A stretch of 64,000 bases of DNA from Dugong dugon (GCA_030035585.1 CM057480.1:7433001-7497000); one strand, 5' to 3'; counted from the stretch's first letter, positions 24,286 to 35,100 are shown. Numbers and translations: made by a program. Notes: generated by a model not told the origin, from the sequence alone.

Positions 24286-24310
24286 TAAAAAAAAAAAAAA
24301 AAAAAAAAAA
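24286..24310 (+). repeat. Poly(A) run
   Basis: About 22 consecutive adenines without a recognisable SINE or LINE upstream. Confidence 0.8.
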
Positions 24311-26027
24311 TCCTTTTTCTGTCTGACATCTGCCAATTCACTAACTTTTCTCTATCCCTTTAAAAATGAATGATCATAAATGTTCATAAGGAGACTATTA
24401 GGACTTAAATACAGTCTATTGACATTGTAATAGTCATACTTACAGGGCTCAGTTATGCACATAAATCGAGCATGCTTTTATAGCCAGAAATAATTTACTG
24501 CATAATGTCTGCTAGTAAATTCAAGCATATGATGATCCTAAATGTGTCTTGTTAGAAAGCAAACCGTGCAGCTGTAAGAAGGGCATGGTATCTAGAAATA
24601 AAGGCACCCACCTTTGCATCAAGATAAATCTCCAGGATCATTTCCTTTCCTCTGACTGCTAGCTTGTGGGGAGGAGGATAGAAACCCTTTTAATTTGCTT
24701 TAGTTGTCCAAGATTCACAGCCTCACTGCCCTTTGGAATGGACTTCACATAAAACTGAGCTTTCTGCCTGTCCAAATGTACTTGTCAAGTTTGTTTCTTG
24801 TTTTGTTAATTGTATTCTCTAGGGCTGAGAACGGGGTCTGTTTCTTTATTACTGCTTTTTGGCCTTTGTGTCAAAAATCTTTTCTTTCTTCTGTAGTTTT
24901 AACTTACAGAAATCAATTTGAATGTTAGGATTAATCCAGAAAGAAATATCAACATATGGCAGCAGCTGCTTTTGAGAATTTTTCTCTTTTCTTAGACAAG
25001 GGAGCACAAAGATGCATTACTGATTTTCTGTAGAGTGTGTTTTTGCTCCCTTTTTAAACTGCGGGAAAACCAATTCTTAGATCTGTGGATAAATGCCTAA
25101 TAGTCCACTAACCCCCTTCCTTTGTTAGCAATTTATATTTTAAAAAAATTGTTTAGATCTCAGCAGACAGAGAACACCTCATATTTAGAGGCTGAGAAAT
25201 ACTCCAAGCAAAATAACCCACAATTGTCATTATTTTCTTACATGAAAGAGTAGAGAGAAAGCAAGTAGGCCTCAGCAAATTGTAGCAAAAAGAAAGTTAC
25301 AATGCTCAGTCACATTTAAAAGGTTCTTTGGGTACAAGTTTTCCTTTACAGGAATGTTCCATTGCTTTTTCCCTCTTTTATGACTCTTTGGAATATTTTA
25401 CCAGTTTGTGTCACCTGCCTGTTTGGTTTTTGGGTTGAGCTGTTGGGAAGTTGGAACGACTATTTTGCACACCCCTGAAAACTGTCACTGAAGTGAAATG
25501 GGTCAGGGACATTCTACCGTGAGTCTGGTGGCCCCACCTCTACCACCAACTCACAGTCAAATGCTGATATTGGATTCATCCCGCCATTTCTAACCCTCCA
25601 TAATGCATCTCAGCAAATGGCAAGTTGGGGAGGGGAGATGTCACAGGTGGTCATGAGTGGTGACTTTGTACTGAACGTACATTTACCACATTGCCTGCGT
25701 ATCACTTCATCTTTGGATTTGTTTTTCTTAACTTCTGTGGTGCTTGTCCTGTGGCCTTTCAAGAGCCTTAACATTGTCGAGAAGCAAATGAAAATCTAGA
25801 TTGTTTCTTCTGTTAGCAGTAAATGAGCTGGTATTTGTAGTATACTCTCAATTTACAAAAAACTTTCCCAGTTGGTATCTTATTTAATCCTCAGATATCC
25901 ACTGTGATATAACTTGTGGGTGGTGTACAGAAAAGACACCTATCCTCTATCCAAAAGGTCTGCATAATATCATCGGAGGAACCAAAAGATTTAAGTAACT
26001 GATGATAAGTATGTGGGTAGGCAGGCA
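24311..26027. other. Repeat-poor upstream DNA
   Basis: 1.7 kb without AfroSINE, L1 or LTR, apart from a MIR-like trace near 25,860-25,930. It lies 4-6 kb upstream of OSBPL10. Nothing coding is visible. Confidence 0.5.
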
Positions 26028-26287
26028 GACATCCATCCATCCATCCATCCATCCATCCATCCAACTACCCACCCACTCATCCATCTACCCCCCCACTCAC
26101 CCATCCATCCATCCATTCAACCACCCACCCACTCACCCACCCATCCATCTACTCACCCACCTGTCATCTACCCACTCACCCACCCATCTATCCATCTACC
26201 CACCCACCTATCCATCTACCCACGCACCCACCCATCCATCCATCCACCCACCCACCCACTTACCTACCCATCCATTCATCCACCTTT
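26028..26287 (+). repeat. CCAT/CCAC/CTAC microsatellite
   Basis: About 260 bp of tetranucleotide repeat, pure CCAT at the left (from about 26,033) and increasingly mixed CCAC, CTAC and CTCA to the right. It stays open in two frames as His/Pro/Ser/Thr repeats, which is a product of the repeat and not a protein. Confidence 0.95.
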
Positions 26288-27106
26288 CTGTTTCCTAACT
26301 AGACAACCCATTCCCTAACATAGGGATACACAGGACATTGAAGATCTGATATACTTTCTTTTTTCAAATTTGTTTTTAAAATTTAAATTTAATAAAATTT
26401 ACTCTTTTGTGGTGGACAGTCTGTGAGTTTTGACAAGTGTATGGAGTCATAACCACACCACAGACAAGATATAGAGCAGTTCTATCACCCCACCTTCAAA
26501 AATTTCTCTCCAATTACCCCTTTGTAGTCAAACCCTCCCTTCACCCTTAACTTTTGACAACCACTGATCCCTATAGTTTGGCCTTTTACAGAATGCCATA
26601 TCAATGGAATCATATAGCATTATTTGAATCTGGCTTCTTTCACTTAGCATAATGCATTTGAGATTCATCTCTGATGCCGTATATGTTAATAGCTTTTATG
26701 CTGAGTCCATTATATGAAGGTACCACAGTGTTACTATTCTTTTAATCCATTCCCCAGGTGAGGGACATTTGGATTGTTTCCAGGTTTTGGTGATCATGCA
26801 GCAATAAACAGTCACATAAAGATTTTTTGTGAATGAACACAGATTTTCATTACATTTGAATAAACACCTAGGAGTGGGATTACTAGGTCTTATGGTGAGT
26901 ACATGTTAAACTTTAAAAGAAACTGCCAAACAGTTTTCCAAAGTGGTTGTACCATTTTGCATTCTTACCAGCAGTGTATGAGAGTTCCAGTTACTCTGCA
27001 TCCTCACCAGCATTTGATACTGTCAGTTTTTTTTTGTTTTTGTAGTTATTCTGGTATGTAGTGGTAATTCAGTGTAGTTTTAATCTGCACGTTCCTAATA
27101 TCTGTT

Positions 27107-27276
27107 AGGAGCCCTGGTGGTGCAGTGGTTAAGAGCTCAGCTGTTAGCCAAAAGTTCGGCAGTCTGAATCCACCAGCTGCTCCTTGGAAACCCTATTAGG
27201 CAGTTCTACTGTCTTATAGGATCACTATGAGTCGGAATTGACTTGATGGCAATGGGTTTTTTTTTTTTTTTTTAAT
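27107..27276 (+). mobile_element. AfroSINE, short form, inside L1
   Basis: Complete head to tail with a 20-T run. Flanks taatatct / taatgtct hint at a decayed duplication. Confidence 0.92.
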
Positions 27277-27386
27277 GTCTAAGGATGCTGAACATCTCTT
27301 CATGTGCTTATTTGCCATCTGTATATCTCACTTGGTAAAATGTCGGTTTAAATTTTTTACCATTTTAAAAATAAAGTTGTTAATCA

Positions 27387-28627
27387 ACGCCCATAGAAGC
27401 AGCAGTCAAGAAATCAAACGACATACTGCATTGGGCAAATCTGCTGCAAAAAACCTCTTTAAAGTGTTAAAAAAGCAAAGATGTCACTTGAGGATTAAGG
27501 TGTGCCTGACCCAAGCCATGATATTTTCAGTTGCCTCACATGCATGTGAAAGCTGGGCAGTGACATCTAAGATGCATCAATTGGTCCCAACCACTTGGAG
27601 TAAAGGAGAACGAAGAACACCAAAGACACAAGGAAAGTATTAGGCCAAGAGACAGAATGGGCCACATAAACCAGAGACTTCATCAACCTGAGACCAGAAC
27701 TAGATGGTGCCTGGCTACCACCAATGAATTTCCAGACAAGGAACACAACAGAGGGTCCCTGATGGAGCAATAGAAGCATGGGGTGCAGAACTCAAATTCT
27801 AGTAAGAAGACCAGAGTTAACGGTCTGAGACTGGAGGTGCCCCGGAAAGCATGGCCCCTGGGCTCTATCAGCCCAGAACTAAAACAATTACCGAGGCCAA
27901 CTCTTCAGAGATTGGACTGGACTGTAGGACATAAAGTGATACTCGTGAAGAGTGTGCGTCTTAGTTAAGTAAATACAAGAGACCAAAGGGGCAGCTTCTA
28001 GCCAGCGGTGAGATGGGAACGCAGAGAGTTAGGAGCTGGTTGAATGGTCATGGGGAATCAGGGGCGGAAAGGAGGAGTGTGCTGTCACAGAGTGGGTGAG
28101 CAATTAGGGTCTCATAACAATGTATGTAAAAAAAAATTTGCATGGGAGACTAACTTGAAATGTAAACTTCATTTAATTACAACAATAAAAAAAAAAGAAT
28201 TAAAACAAACAAAAAAAAAATCAAGCTGGGCAATGAATAAGGAAGACTGAAGAATTGATGCCTTTGAATTACGGTGTTGGTGAAGAATATTGACGATACC
28301 ATGGACTGCCAGAAGAAGAAACAAATCTGTCTTGGAAGAAGAACAGCCAGAATCCTTCTTAAAAGCAAGGATGGCAAGACTTTGTCTTGCTTACTTTGGA
28401 CACTGTATCAGGAGGGACCAATCCCTGGAAAAGGACATCATGCTTGGGAAAGTAGAGGGTGAACAAAAAAGAGGAAGACCCTCAACAAGCTGAACTGACA
28501 CAGTGGCTGCAACAATGGGCTCAAACTTACCTACTATTGTGAGAATGGCACAGGACTGGGCAACATTTTGTTCTGTTGTACATGGGGTGGCTATGAGTTG
28601 GAACCCACTCAATAGCATCTAACAACA
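27387..28627 (+). mobile_element. RTE (BovB-like) LINE fragment, split by L1
   Basis: The left part (27,387-27,563) reads in one frame like the RTE C-terminal region (AAKNLFKVLKKQRCHLRIK, then SHACESWAV). The right part (28,237-28,627) reads YFGHCIRRDQSLEKDIMLGK and then a KRGRPST motif, the classic RTE tail after the RT. It ends 'ctatgagttggaacccactc' and a CAACAA run, the same 3' end the AfroSINEs carry. 5'-truncated and dead. Confidence 0.85.
27564..28222 (+). mobile_element. 5'-truncated L1 inside the RTE element
   Basis: L1 3' UTR of the subfamily also seen at 46,808-48,120 (reverse). Target duplication aagctgggca(g/a)tga, 13 of 14, at 27,550-27,563 and 28,223-28,236. Confidence 0.88.
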
Positions 28628-29089
28628 AAGTTTTCTTATTGGTATGTTTTGAGAGGTTTTTAAAAATATATTCTGGACACAAAAATTATTTGCAGATATG
28701 CAATTTGCAAATAATTTTATCCAATGTGTCCTGTCTTGTCATTCTCTTATTAGTGTCTCTTGCAGATCAAATTTTTTTAAATTTTGACAATCCTAATTTA
28801 TCACTTTCTATGAATGGATCATGCTTTTTGTGTAGTACCGGAGAACTCTTTCCCTAACCCAAGTTTATGGAGATTTCTCCTTTGTTTTATTCTAAAAGTT
28901 TGCGTTTTAAGTATCCCATTTTGGTTGATGATTCATTTTGAATTCATTTTTGTACAAGTCTTGAGGATTGGGTCAAGGTCCTTTTTTATTTTTATTTTTG
29001 GCATATTGCTCTGCCATCATTTCAACATCATTTATGGAAAAGCTCATTCAAGTTTAATCACAAGGGTCTTCACAAGGGTCTGACTCAGG

Positions 29090-29500
29090 CCCTCCTGCAT
29101 CATGGAAGCACAGGTCTGAGCGATGTCATTGCTGGGAGGGGGCCAGGAGCCAAGGAATGCAGGCAGCCTCTAGAAGCCGCAAAGGGCAAGGAACGAATTC
29201 CCCCCCAACCCCGGAGCCTTCAAAAGGAGCATAATCCGGTCAACACCTCGAATTTAGCCCGTAAGCCCCCTTCTGAGACTTTGGACCACCAGAACTGTAA
29301 GATAATAAATTTGTGTTGTTTAACCCACTTAAAAAAAAATAAAAAACAACCCATTGCCATCTAGTCGATTCCGACTCATGGCGACCCTATAGGACAGAGT
29401 GGAACTGCCCCATAGGGTTTCCAAGGAGCGCCTGGTGGATTCGAACTGCCAACCTTTTGTTAGCACTTAGTTTGTGGTAATGTTTGACAACAGCAATAGA
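29090..29500 (+). mobile_element. MLT1-like LTR fossil, split by an AfroSINE
   Basis: 'ccagaactgtaagataataa' then 'ttgtgttgttt' before the SINE, and 'acttagtttgtggtaatg' plus 'acaacagcaatagaca' after it. This is the standard MLT1 3' end. Old, non-coding, directly left of the OSBPL10 CpG island. Confidence 0.65.
29333..29463 (-). mobile_element. AfroSINE, short form, head missing
   Basis: Tail and middle are well preserved (ctagtcgattccgactcatg). The tRNA-like head is cut after 'aaccttttgttagc'. Flanked by cactta on both sides. Confidence 0.88.
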
Positions 29501-29539
29501 CAAGTGAAGCGCCTAGGTAGGAAATGTAAGCAAGCGCTT

Positions 29540-30960
29540 GCACGAAGCTGAGGGTTCGCCTGCCTCACCCCAGTCCGGGCCCTGGTGTCCATTATGCGTT
29601 GATCAGAATTCTGCCGGAGCGAACTTACCTGTGAGAACGCCCGCCCTCCCCTCCTCTCCCCTCCGACTCGCTGCAGAAGCCGAGGACCTCCCTGCCCCTG
29701 TACTCGCTCTGCCCGGGAGGCTAATTTCCAGGTTATTGCGTACGTGTGTCTGGCCCCCGCTTGTGTGCGGAAAACAGAGGGAGCGCTCGTGGGCTGCGCC
29801 GGGTCGGGCGGGTCCATATCCGGGTGGACAGGGTGGGTGGGGCTGCCTCCCCTCCAGGTCCCGAGGTGGGTCGGGGGTGGGGAGTGACGCGCAGAGTTTC
29901 CCTTTTGGCCCCCCGGGACCGGAGAGGGGGCGGCACAGGGAACGTGGGGTGATCTGCCGTGCCTTTCGGGCGTGCCCACCCTGCAGCTCGCGCCCTGGAG
30001 CCCGCGTCCCCAGGCCCGGCAAGAGGAAGCCCGCGGGCGCCCGGAGCCGGCCTCCTGCTCGGAACTTGCCGGGGAAAGTAGTGCGGAGGGAGGGGCCGGG
30101 CGGCGCGGGAGGAGGGGCGGCCGCAGCGGCAGCCCGCGCGCTCGGCTTCCTTCCCAGCGCTCCTTCGCCTCCTCCTCCTCTTCCTCCTGTATGAGTCACG
30201 CGTTTCCTGGGGACGGGGAGCAGCCGCGCACCGCCCGGCCGCCAGGAGCTGGAGCCGCCGCCGCCGCGCCCCGAGCCCCGCGCTCGGGCTGCCACCGCGG
30301 CGGGCACTCGCGTCCCGGGCGCGCACGGACCATGGAGAGGGCGGCCCCGGGGGTGGAGGGCGGCGGCGGCGGGGGCAGCAACAGCAGCAGCCGCAGCAGC
30401 AGCCGCGCCACCTCGGCTGGCTCGTCGCCCTCCTGCTCCCTGGCGGGCCGGGGGGTCTCCGGGCGGTCGCCGGCGGCCGGGCTTGGCGGAGGAGGCAGCC
30501 GCAGCAGCCCGGGCTCGGTGGCCGCTAGCCCGTCCGGGGGAGGCGGCCGCCGGAGGGAGCCAGCGCTCGAGGGCGTGCTCAGCAAATACACCAACCTTCT
30601 CCAGGGCTGGCAGAACAGGTAACGCGCCCGCCGGCCGTGCACCGCGCGCCCCTCCCAGCGCGCCGCGCAGTGTGTGTGTGGTGTGTGCGCGCGCGATGGG
30701 GCCACCGGCGACGGGGTCTGGCTCTCACCGTGCCTCCCTGCGTCCTTGCTCCCCCTCGAGGTGGGGTGCCCAGGCTGGGGGCGCTACAAGCCCACCCGGG
30801 ATCGCACCGCAGTGGCAGAGAGAGAGGCGAGAGCCCCGGTTCCCTTCTGTGCTGGCACCTGCAGGGACGGGAGTGGCAGGGGGAGCGTCCTGGTCCCCGT
30901 GCCTGGCCTGCTAGCCGTTTCCCGCACCAGTGAAGAACAGCCGAGAAAGGGAGGCAGAGG
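29540..30960 (+). promoter_or_regulatory. OSBPL10: CpG island and promoter region of OSBPL10
   Basis: The sequence becomes strongly GC- and CpG-rich here, in contrast to the AT-rich repeat-laden DNA on both sides. It surrounds the first coding exon, as expected for a TATA-less CpG-island promoter. GC boxes (Sp/KLF type) are visible at about 29,927-29,933 and 30,113-30,120. A perfect AP-1 site, TGAGTCA, lies at 30,192-30,198. A pyrimidine-rich tract at about 30,148-30,190 could mark initiation. No TATA box is seen close to the ATG. The transcription start cannot be fixed from sequence alone. Confidence 0.85.
30332..30618 (+). CDS. OSBPL10: OSBPL10 exon 1 (ORP10, oxysterol-binding protein-related protein 10), N-terminal coding part
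   Basis: ORP10 is a cytosolic lipid-transfer protein of the OSBP family. It carries a phosphoinositide-binding PH domain and a C-terminal OSBP-related lipid-binding domain. It is known to pair with ORP9 at ER contact sites, exchange phosphatidylserine and PI4P, and affect lipoprotein secretion. This exon encodes residues 1-95 plus two bases of codon 96. Residues 1-75 are a Gly/Ser/Ala-rich low-complexity tail (MERAAPG start, a poly-Gly run, then serine/arginine-rich blocks). Residues 76-96 ([22 protein letters not shown]) are the first strand of the PH domain, where the human protein continues YFVL. The start ATG lies in a strong context (ACCATGG). The exon ends CAG/AG before a GTAACG donor at 30,619, so intron 1 is phase 2. 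Length and sequence closely match my memory of human exon 1. Later exons lie beyond the window. An in-frame upstream ATG exists at 30,191 in a weak context. Confidence 0.93.
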
Positions 30961-32685
30961 AGGCCGGCTTTGTGCTCGGCAGCAAAAGCGTTAACACGTC
31001 TGGTCCATTCATAGCAATTCTCTTCACAAAATAGTTCGTTTTAAACTTTGGTAATTAAAACAAGAACCACCACCACAAAACCCCTGCCACTTGTCATCTT
31101 CAGCGCCCACTAACGCGCATGCAGTATCCCCTCTCCAGTTGGCGGTTTGAACCTTCAATCTCTGCAAAGGAAATTTAGTGGGTTTTTTGTTGGTTTTAAC
31201 ATTCTCTCCCCTTTCGGAATGGACAGTTTGCTTTTTACATTATTATTATTTCTCCTCTCTTGGTGCTTTTTGAAGTTTTTTTCTTTCTCTCCCCTACGGT
31301 TGGGAATATGGACACGTGGGCGGATAAGGATGTCTAGGGAAGCGCCCTGGCACACTTGGGGTGGTGGTAGAGCCGGGACTGTTGTAATCAGGCAGACTTA
31401 AAAGGAGTAGATGTGGTACTGCTCTTTCGGATTTTTTAGTTTGTTTTTCAGAAAGAAGCATGAATTGTTCATGCGAGTGGAAGAGGATTTTCTGGAAAGG
31501 GGATCTTTTGTTTGCCTTTTATAGCGGATGGATCTTAATAGACTTGGCGCTTTTACGGTGCTGTGATATTGGAATCACACTCTGGGGGTCTTGCCTATGT
31601 CTGTTGGTTAAACTAGATTCTTACTTGGCCATCTCTTCCTGTAGCTTGTTTGGAAATGTTCCGACTGAACATTCCAGCTGAAGCATGGCGAGCAGATGTT
31701 GTGCGTATGGAAACCAGGTTGTTTTACTATTGATAGAGAACGTTCCGAGCCCCCTGGCTTTCCTTGGGGATCTGTTACTAGGTTCATCAAAGTTGCACTT
31801 TAACTTTTGAATCCTTATATTTCTCTTGCCTCTCCCTTTCCCCTTTCAATTCTTTTTTTTTTTTAATAATTTTTAAAAATTGTACTTTAGTCCCCTTTCA
31901 ATTCTTGAAAGCTGAAACAGAATAGGTAGAGTGTGAAGGAAGAGAGAGATGAGGTGACCAAATGTGATTTTAGATCTTGGTTATTGTGTCTTCGTTATTG
32001 TGCCTTGTTATTGTGTCTTGTCGGTGACAGCATTTTGGTTATGCGTTGGGCAATCACTTTTAATGCTTTTTCTTCAAGTAGCTTATGATGCCAACAGAGC
32101 TTTTACCCTGGATCACAGTTATTTTACTTTCTTGGGGACAGTATTTTACCTGCAACATATATTAAAGGATTTGTTCTTTGGGGTGGATTTAGGAGGAATT
32201 GGAGTAACTCATGCTTTTGCATAATTGGAAATCCATTTGGGTGTTTACATTGGAGGCAAGGTTGAGAAGAGGCGAAATCATCAGCATCATCTTATGTGAC
32301 TGCAGGCAGCGTAGGTGAGAGTGGCATTGTGTACACTGTTGAGTTTGTTTACTGTGATTTACGGCTGTCTGCTGATGTTTGTCCTTACCACAATAGCCTG
32401 TTTTCCAAGTCTACTACCCACTCCAGAAGCATTGTCTCGTTCTAATGGTTAATGCTTTAGTGTCACGGTTTATATTTCCCACATCCGTGTTCTCTGAACG
32501 ATGGCTGAGGGTCCATTAGTGATCTGGAAAAGATTTGTGATGGTTTTGTGACTGCACACTTCTTGCTTCTCAGGGGGTCTTATAAAAGGAGATCTGGATC
32601 GGTGACTAGAGATAAGAGGATGAAGATAGAAAACTTGAGAATGTGTTCATTTGCTTCTTAATAGATTCAGTGACTGTTTTACTGA
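30961..32685. other. Start of intron 1, repeat-poor
   Basis: No SINE, LINE or LTR recognised, apart from a T-rich run at about 31,852-31,885. A GCGCATGC (NRF1-like) motif lies near 31,115. First-intron DNA close to a CpG island often holds regulatory elements, but none can be proven here. Confidence 0.45.
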
Positions 32686-32812
32686 TCACCTAGGCGGTCT
32701 GATTCCAAAAGGTCCCAGCCTTGAAAACCTTATGGAGCCGTTCTGTTCTGCACACATGTGGTGGCCGTGAGTCAGAATCCACTGGAGGACAACTAACGAC
32801 GACAGACCAAAC
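32686..32812 (+). mobile_element. AfroSINE 3' half
   Basis: Starts within the internal block ('ggtctgattcc') and ends 'ctaacgacgac'. The head is missing. Confidence 0.8.
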
Positions 32813-32997
32813 CCGTGATTCGTACTCACAGCAACCATACAGGACAGAGTAGAACTGCCCCATAGGGTTTGCAAGGCTATAATCTTTACAGAAACAGATT
32901 GCCATATATTTCTCCTGTGGAGCAACTGGTGAGTTCCAGCCGCCAACCTTTTGGTTAACAGCTGAGTGCTTAACCACTGCTCCACCAGCTCTCTTTT
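32813..32997 (-). mobile_element. AfroSINE, long form
   Basis: Directly abuts the previous copy in opposite orientation. Contains 'ataatctttacagaaacag' and a complete head. Confidence 0.9.
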
Positions 32998-33017
32998 AAC
33001 AACAACTACATACCAAA

Positions 33018-33231
33018 GGAGTCCCTGGATGGTGCAAACAGTTAAGCCTTGACTGCTGGCTCAGAGGTTGGGAGTTCGAATGCACCCAGAGGTGCCTGGG
33101 AAGACAGACCTGGCGATCTGCTTCCGAGAGGTCAGAGCCTTGGAAACCTCTATGGAGCAGTTCTACTCTGCGCACATGGGGTCGCCATGAGTCGGAATGG
33201 ACTCGGAGGGCAGCTAACAACAACAACGCTC
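33018..33231 (+). mobile_element. AfroSINE, long form with CAACAA tail
   Basis: 'ggagtccctggatggtgcaa' to 'ctaacaacaacaac', flanked by cataccaaa / tgtaccaaa. This is the subfamily with the longest RTE-like tail. Confidence 0.92.
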
Positions 33232-33239
33232 TGTACCAA

Positions 33240-33729
33240 ACACAGTCCCAGGAGCTAGAGTTCCACCAGGGACGTCTTCTCATAAAGCAGTAGAAGAGAC
33301 TCAGAATTCAAAAGTAGATGGAGCCCCTTCCTAGCCTAGGGGGCCCAGGGGAACGCCTTGGTGCAAATAGGTGGGTTAACTGATTCATGCTGCCTTCCTT
33401 TTTGGGCCTTCCAGCATCTTCCTTTGGCAGTTCTTTTCCAGTCCTGTACAGCTAATGACACATCCCCAAGCCACTCACTTCTTGGTGAATCCTCCTAGGT
33501 TGCTGAGCTGTTTGTAATGCCCTTCGACTGCTCCCAGGGTTTAACACCAAATCAACCACTAAGATTTATTTACCCTGATACCCTCTTGCATGTCCTCAAG
33601 TTGCTGTGAAACTTACATTTAACAGTCAGCATCATATTCTGCCTTTATTTGCAGCACCCTCAGCCCCAACACCAGGGTCTTAGGAAGGCAGCTTGGGCCA
33701 AAGCACAGACTAAATGGCATAGAGAGAGG
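33240..33729. other. No gene or clear repeat recognised
   Basis: Unremarkable intronic DNA. Confidence 0.45.
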
Positions 33730-33898
33730 ACGTGGGAGAGTGGCACAGGGGTTGAGAGCTACAGCTGCTAACCAGAAGGTTGGCAGTTCAAATCCACTAG
33801 CTGCTCCTTGGAAACTCAATGGGGGCAGTTCTGCTCTGTCCTATAGGGTCGCTATGAGTCTTGGAGTTGATGGCAACGAGGTTGGTTGTTTTTTTTTA
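33730..33898 (+). mobile_element. AfroSINE, short form
   Basis: Diverged head ('agagtggcacaggggttgag'), normal middle, T-rich end. Confidence 0.9.
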
Positions 33899-34085
33899 AG
33901 GAAAACATCTCAGGTATAATAGAATGTATAGACTTACAGGATGACATTGAAGAGTCAATGCGTCTAAACAAATGAACGAGGAAATTGCAGCAAGTGGCAA
34001 GCACAGTGAGGGTTAAGAAGGGATGGTGAGTTAAAGGCAAGAGTTTGTGGAAATAATTTTAAGTGTGGATCTAGGGTCTTTATTA

Positions 34086-34294
34086 GGAGTCCCTGGGTGG
34101 CACAAATGGTTAAGCACTCAACGACGAACCTTAAGGTTGACAGTTCAAAGCTACCCAGAGGTGCCTTGGAAGACAGGCCTTGCGATCTGCTGCTGAAAGG
34201 TCACAGCCTTGAATACCCTGTGGAGCAGTTCTTCTCTGCACACATGGGGTCGCCATGGGTCGGAATCAACTCGACAGCAGCTAACAACAGCAGC
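34086..34294 (+). mobile_element. AfroSINE, long form
   Basis: 'ggagtccctgggtggcacaa' to 'ctaacaacagcag'. Duplication gtcttta(t/c)t at 34,076-34,084 and 34,295-34,303, 8 of 9. Confidence 0.93.
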
Positions 34295-34359
34295 GTCTTT
34301 ACTGCTATTCACTTTTTAGTCTGGAGCACTATCTTATTGCTTATTTTTTGGTTTTCACA

Positions 34360-35100
34360 CTTTAGATCAGGGAGGGTGTCTGAGGAGGTGACGTCATTTG
34401 AGCCAGGAGACAGAAGAAGCAGACGAAGAGCACTCGAGGCAGGCGGCACAGTCAATGCAAAGGCCATGCGGTGGGAACAGTCTTCATTTGATGCACAAAG
34501 ACTGAGTGGCTGGAGCTGAGTGGACCAGGGGCAGAGGGAATCTCGGAGCTTGGGGAGGCAGGCTGGTGCCAGATCACACAGCGCCTTGCAGGCCGGGGTT
34601 AGAATTTCAGATGGTGTTCTAGTTGTGCAGGAAGGATTTTAGGCTGGGGGTGACATGGTCTGATTTATGCTGAGAAGCGTTCACTCTGACTGCTGGGTGC
34701 AGATGAGGACTGAGACTGGAAGCGGGGAGACCAGCTTGGAGACCATCGCAGTGGTTCTGGCAAGAGATGCTGGGGGCTGGGACTTGGGAGGTGGGGAAGT
34801 GGAGAGAGAGGACAGGTTTGGGAGGTGTTTTGTCTCATGGTGACCCCATGTGTGTCAGGGTAGAACTGTGCTCCATAGGGCTTTCAACAGCTATGATCTT
34901 TTGGAAGTCGATCTCCAGGACAGAAATTGCTTGATGGGTTGGTGATAGAGAGGATGAAGGATAACTCTGGAATTGTAGCCTGAGAGGCTGGCAGGATGAG
35001 GTGTCATTTATGGAGATGAGGATCACAGGGGAAGAACGTGTTTGTGGGGAAGATGGGGAACAACCCAGAGTTCTGTGTGGACTGTTCAATGTGAGATGCC
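34360..35100 (+). repeat. Ancient mammalian repeat of unnamed family, with a SINE fragment inside
   Basis: Phrases such as 'gccagatcacacagcgcctt', 'gaaggattttaggctggggg' and 'tgacatggtctgatttatgc' belong to a long, old repeat common in placental genomes, which I cannot name with confidence. A related stretch is at about 44,640-44,880. The AfroSINE fragment lies at 34,835-34,925. Confidence 0.5.
34835..34925 (-). mobile_element. AfroSINE fragment
   Basis: Only the 'catggtgaccccatgtgtgt' to 'agctatgatctttt' part is present, breaking the older repeat. Confidence 0.8.

Larger units (their letters stand above)
26345..29062 (-). mobile_element. Old L1 (ORF2 C-terminus and 3' region, antisense), interrupted
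   Basis: L1 pieces lie at about 26,345-27,104, 27,277-27,386 and 28,628-29,062 ('accagcagtgtatgagagtt', 'tcttcatgtgcttatttgcc', then 'ctttctatgaatggatcatg'). An AfroSINE and an RTE element with its own L1 guest occupy the gaps. Confidence 0.8.

Noticed and set aside
26002-26318. Two overlapping frames of about 100 codons rich in His/Pro/Ser/Thr
   Set aside because: They are the translation of a CCAT/CCAC microsatellite, which stays open by composition.
28274-28493. Frame with FGHCIRRDQSLEKDIMLGK as a host gene
   Set aside because: It is the C-terminal text of an RTE retrotransposon and recurs at 36,857 and 59,540.
1-29500. Possible upstream neighbour gene (in human a zinc-finger gene lies next to OSBPL10)
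   Set aside because: No C2H2 finger pattern or other gene-like exon series is visible on either strand.
29538-30194. A 218-codon + strand frame ahead of the OSBPL10 start
   Set aside because: Same composition effect. It lies in another frame, has no domain and ends before the coding ATG.
29467-30705. Long open frames of 169-234 codons on the - strand in the CpG island
   Set aside because: GC-rich DNA lacks stop codons. The proteins are low-complexity Pro/Arg/Ala text without domains, and they mirror the OSBPL10 exon.
31115-31122. NRF1-like GCGCATGC as a functional site
   Set aside because: A single 8-base match downstream of the exon. Noted in the intron entry but not strong enough for its own call.
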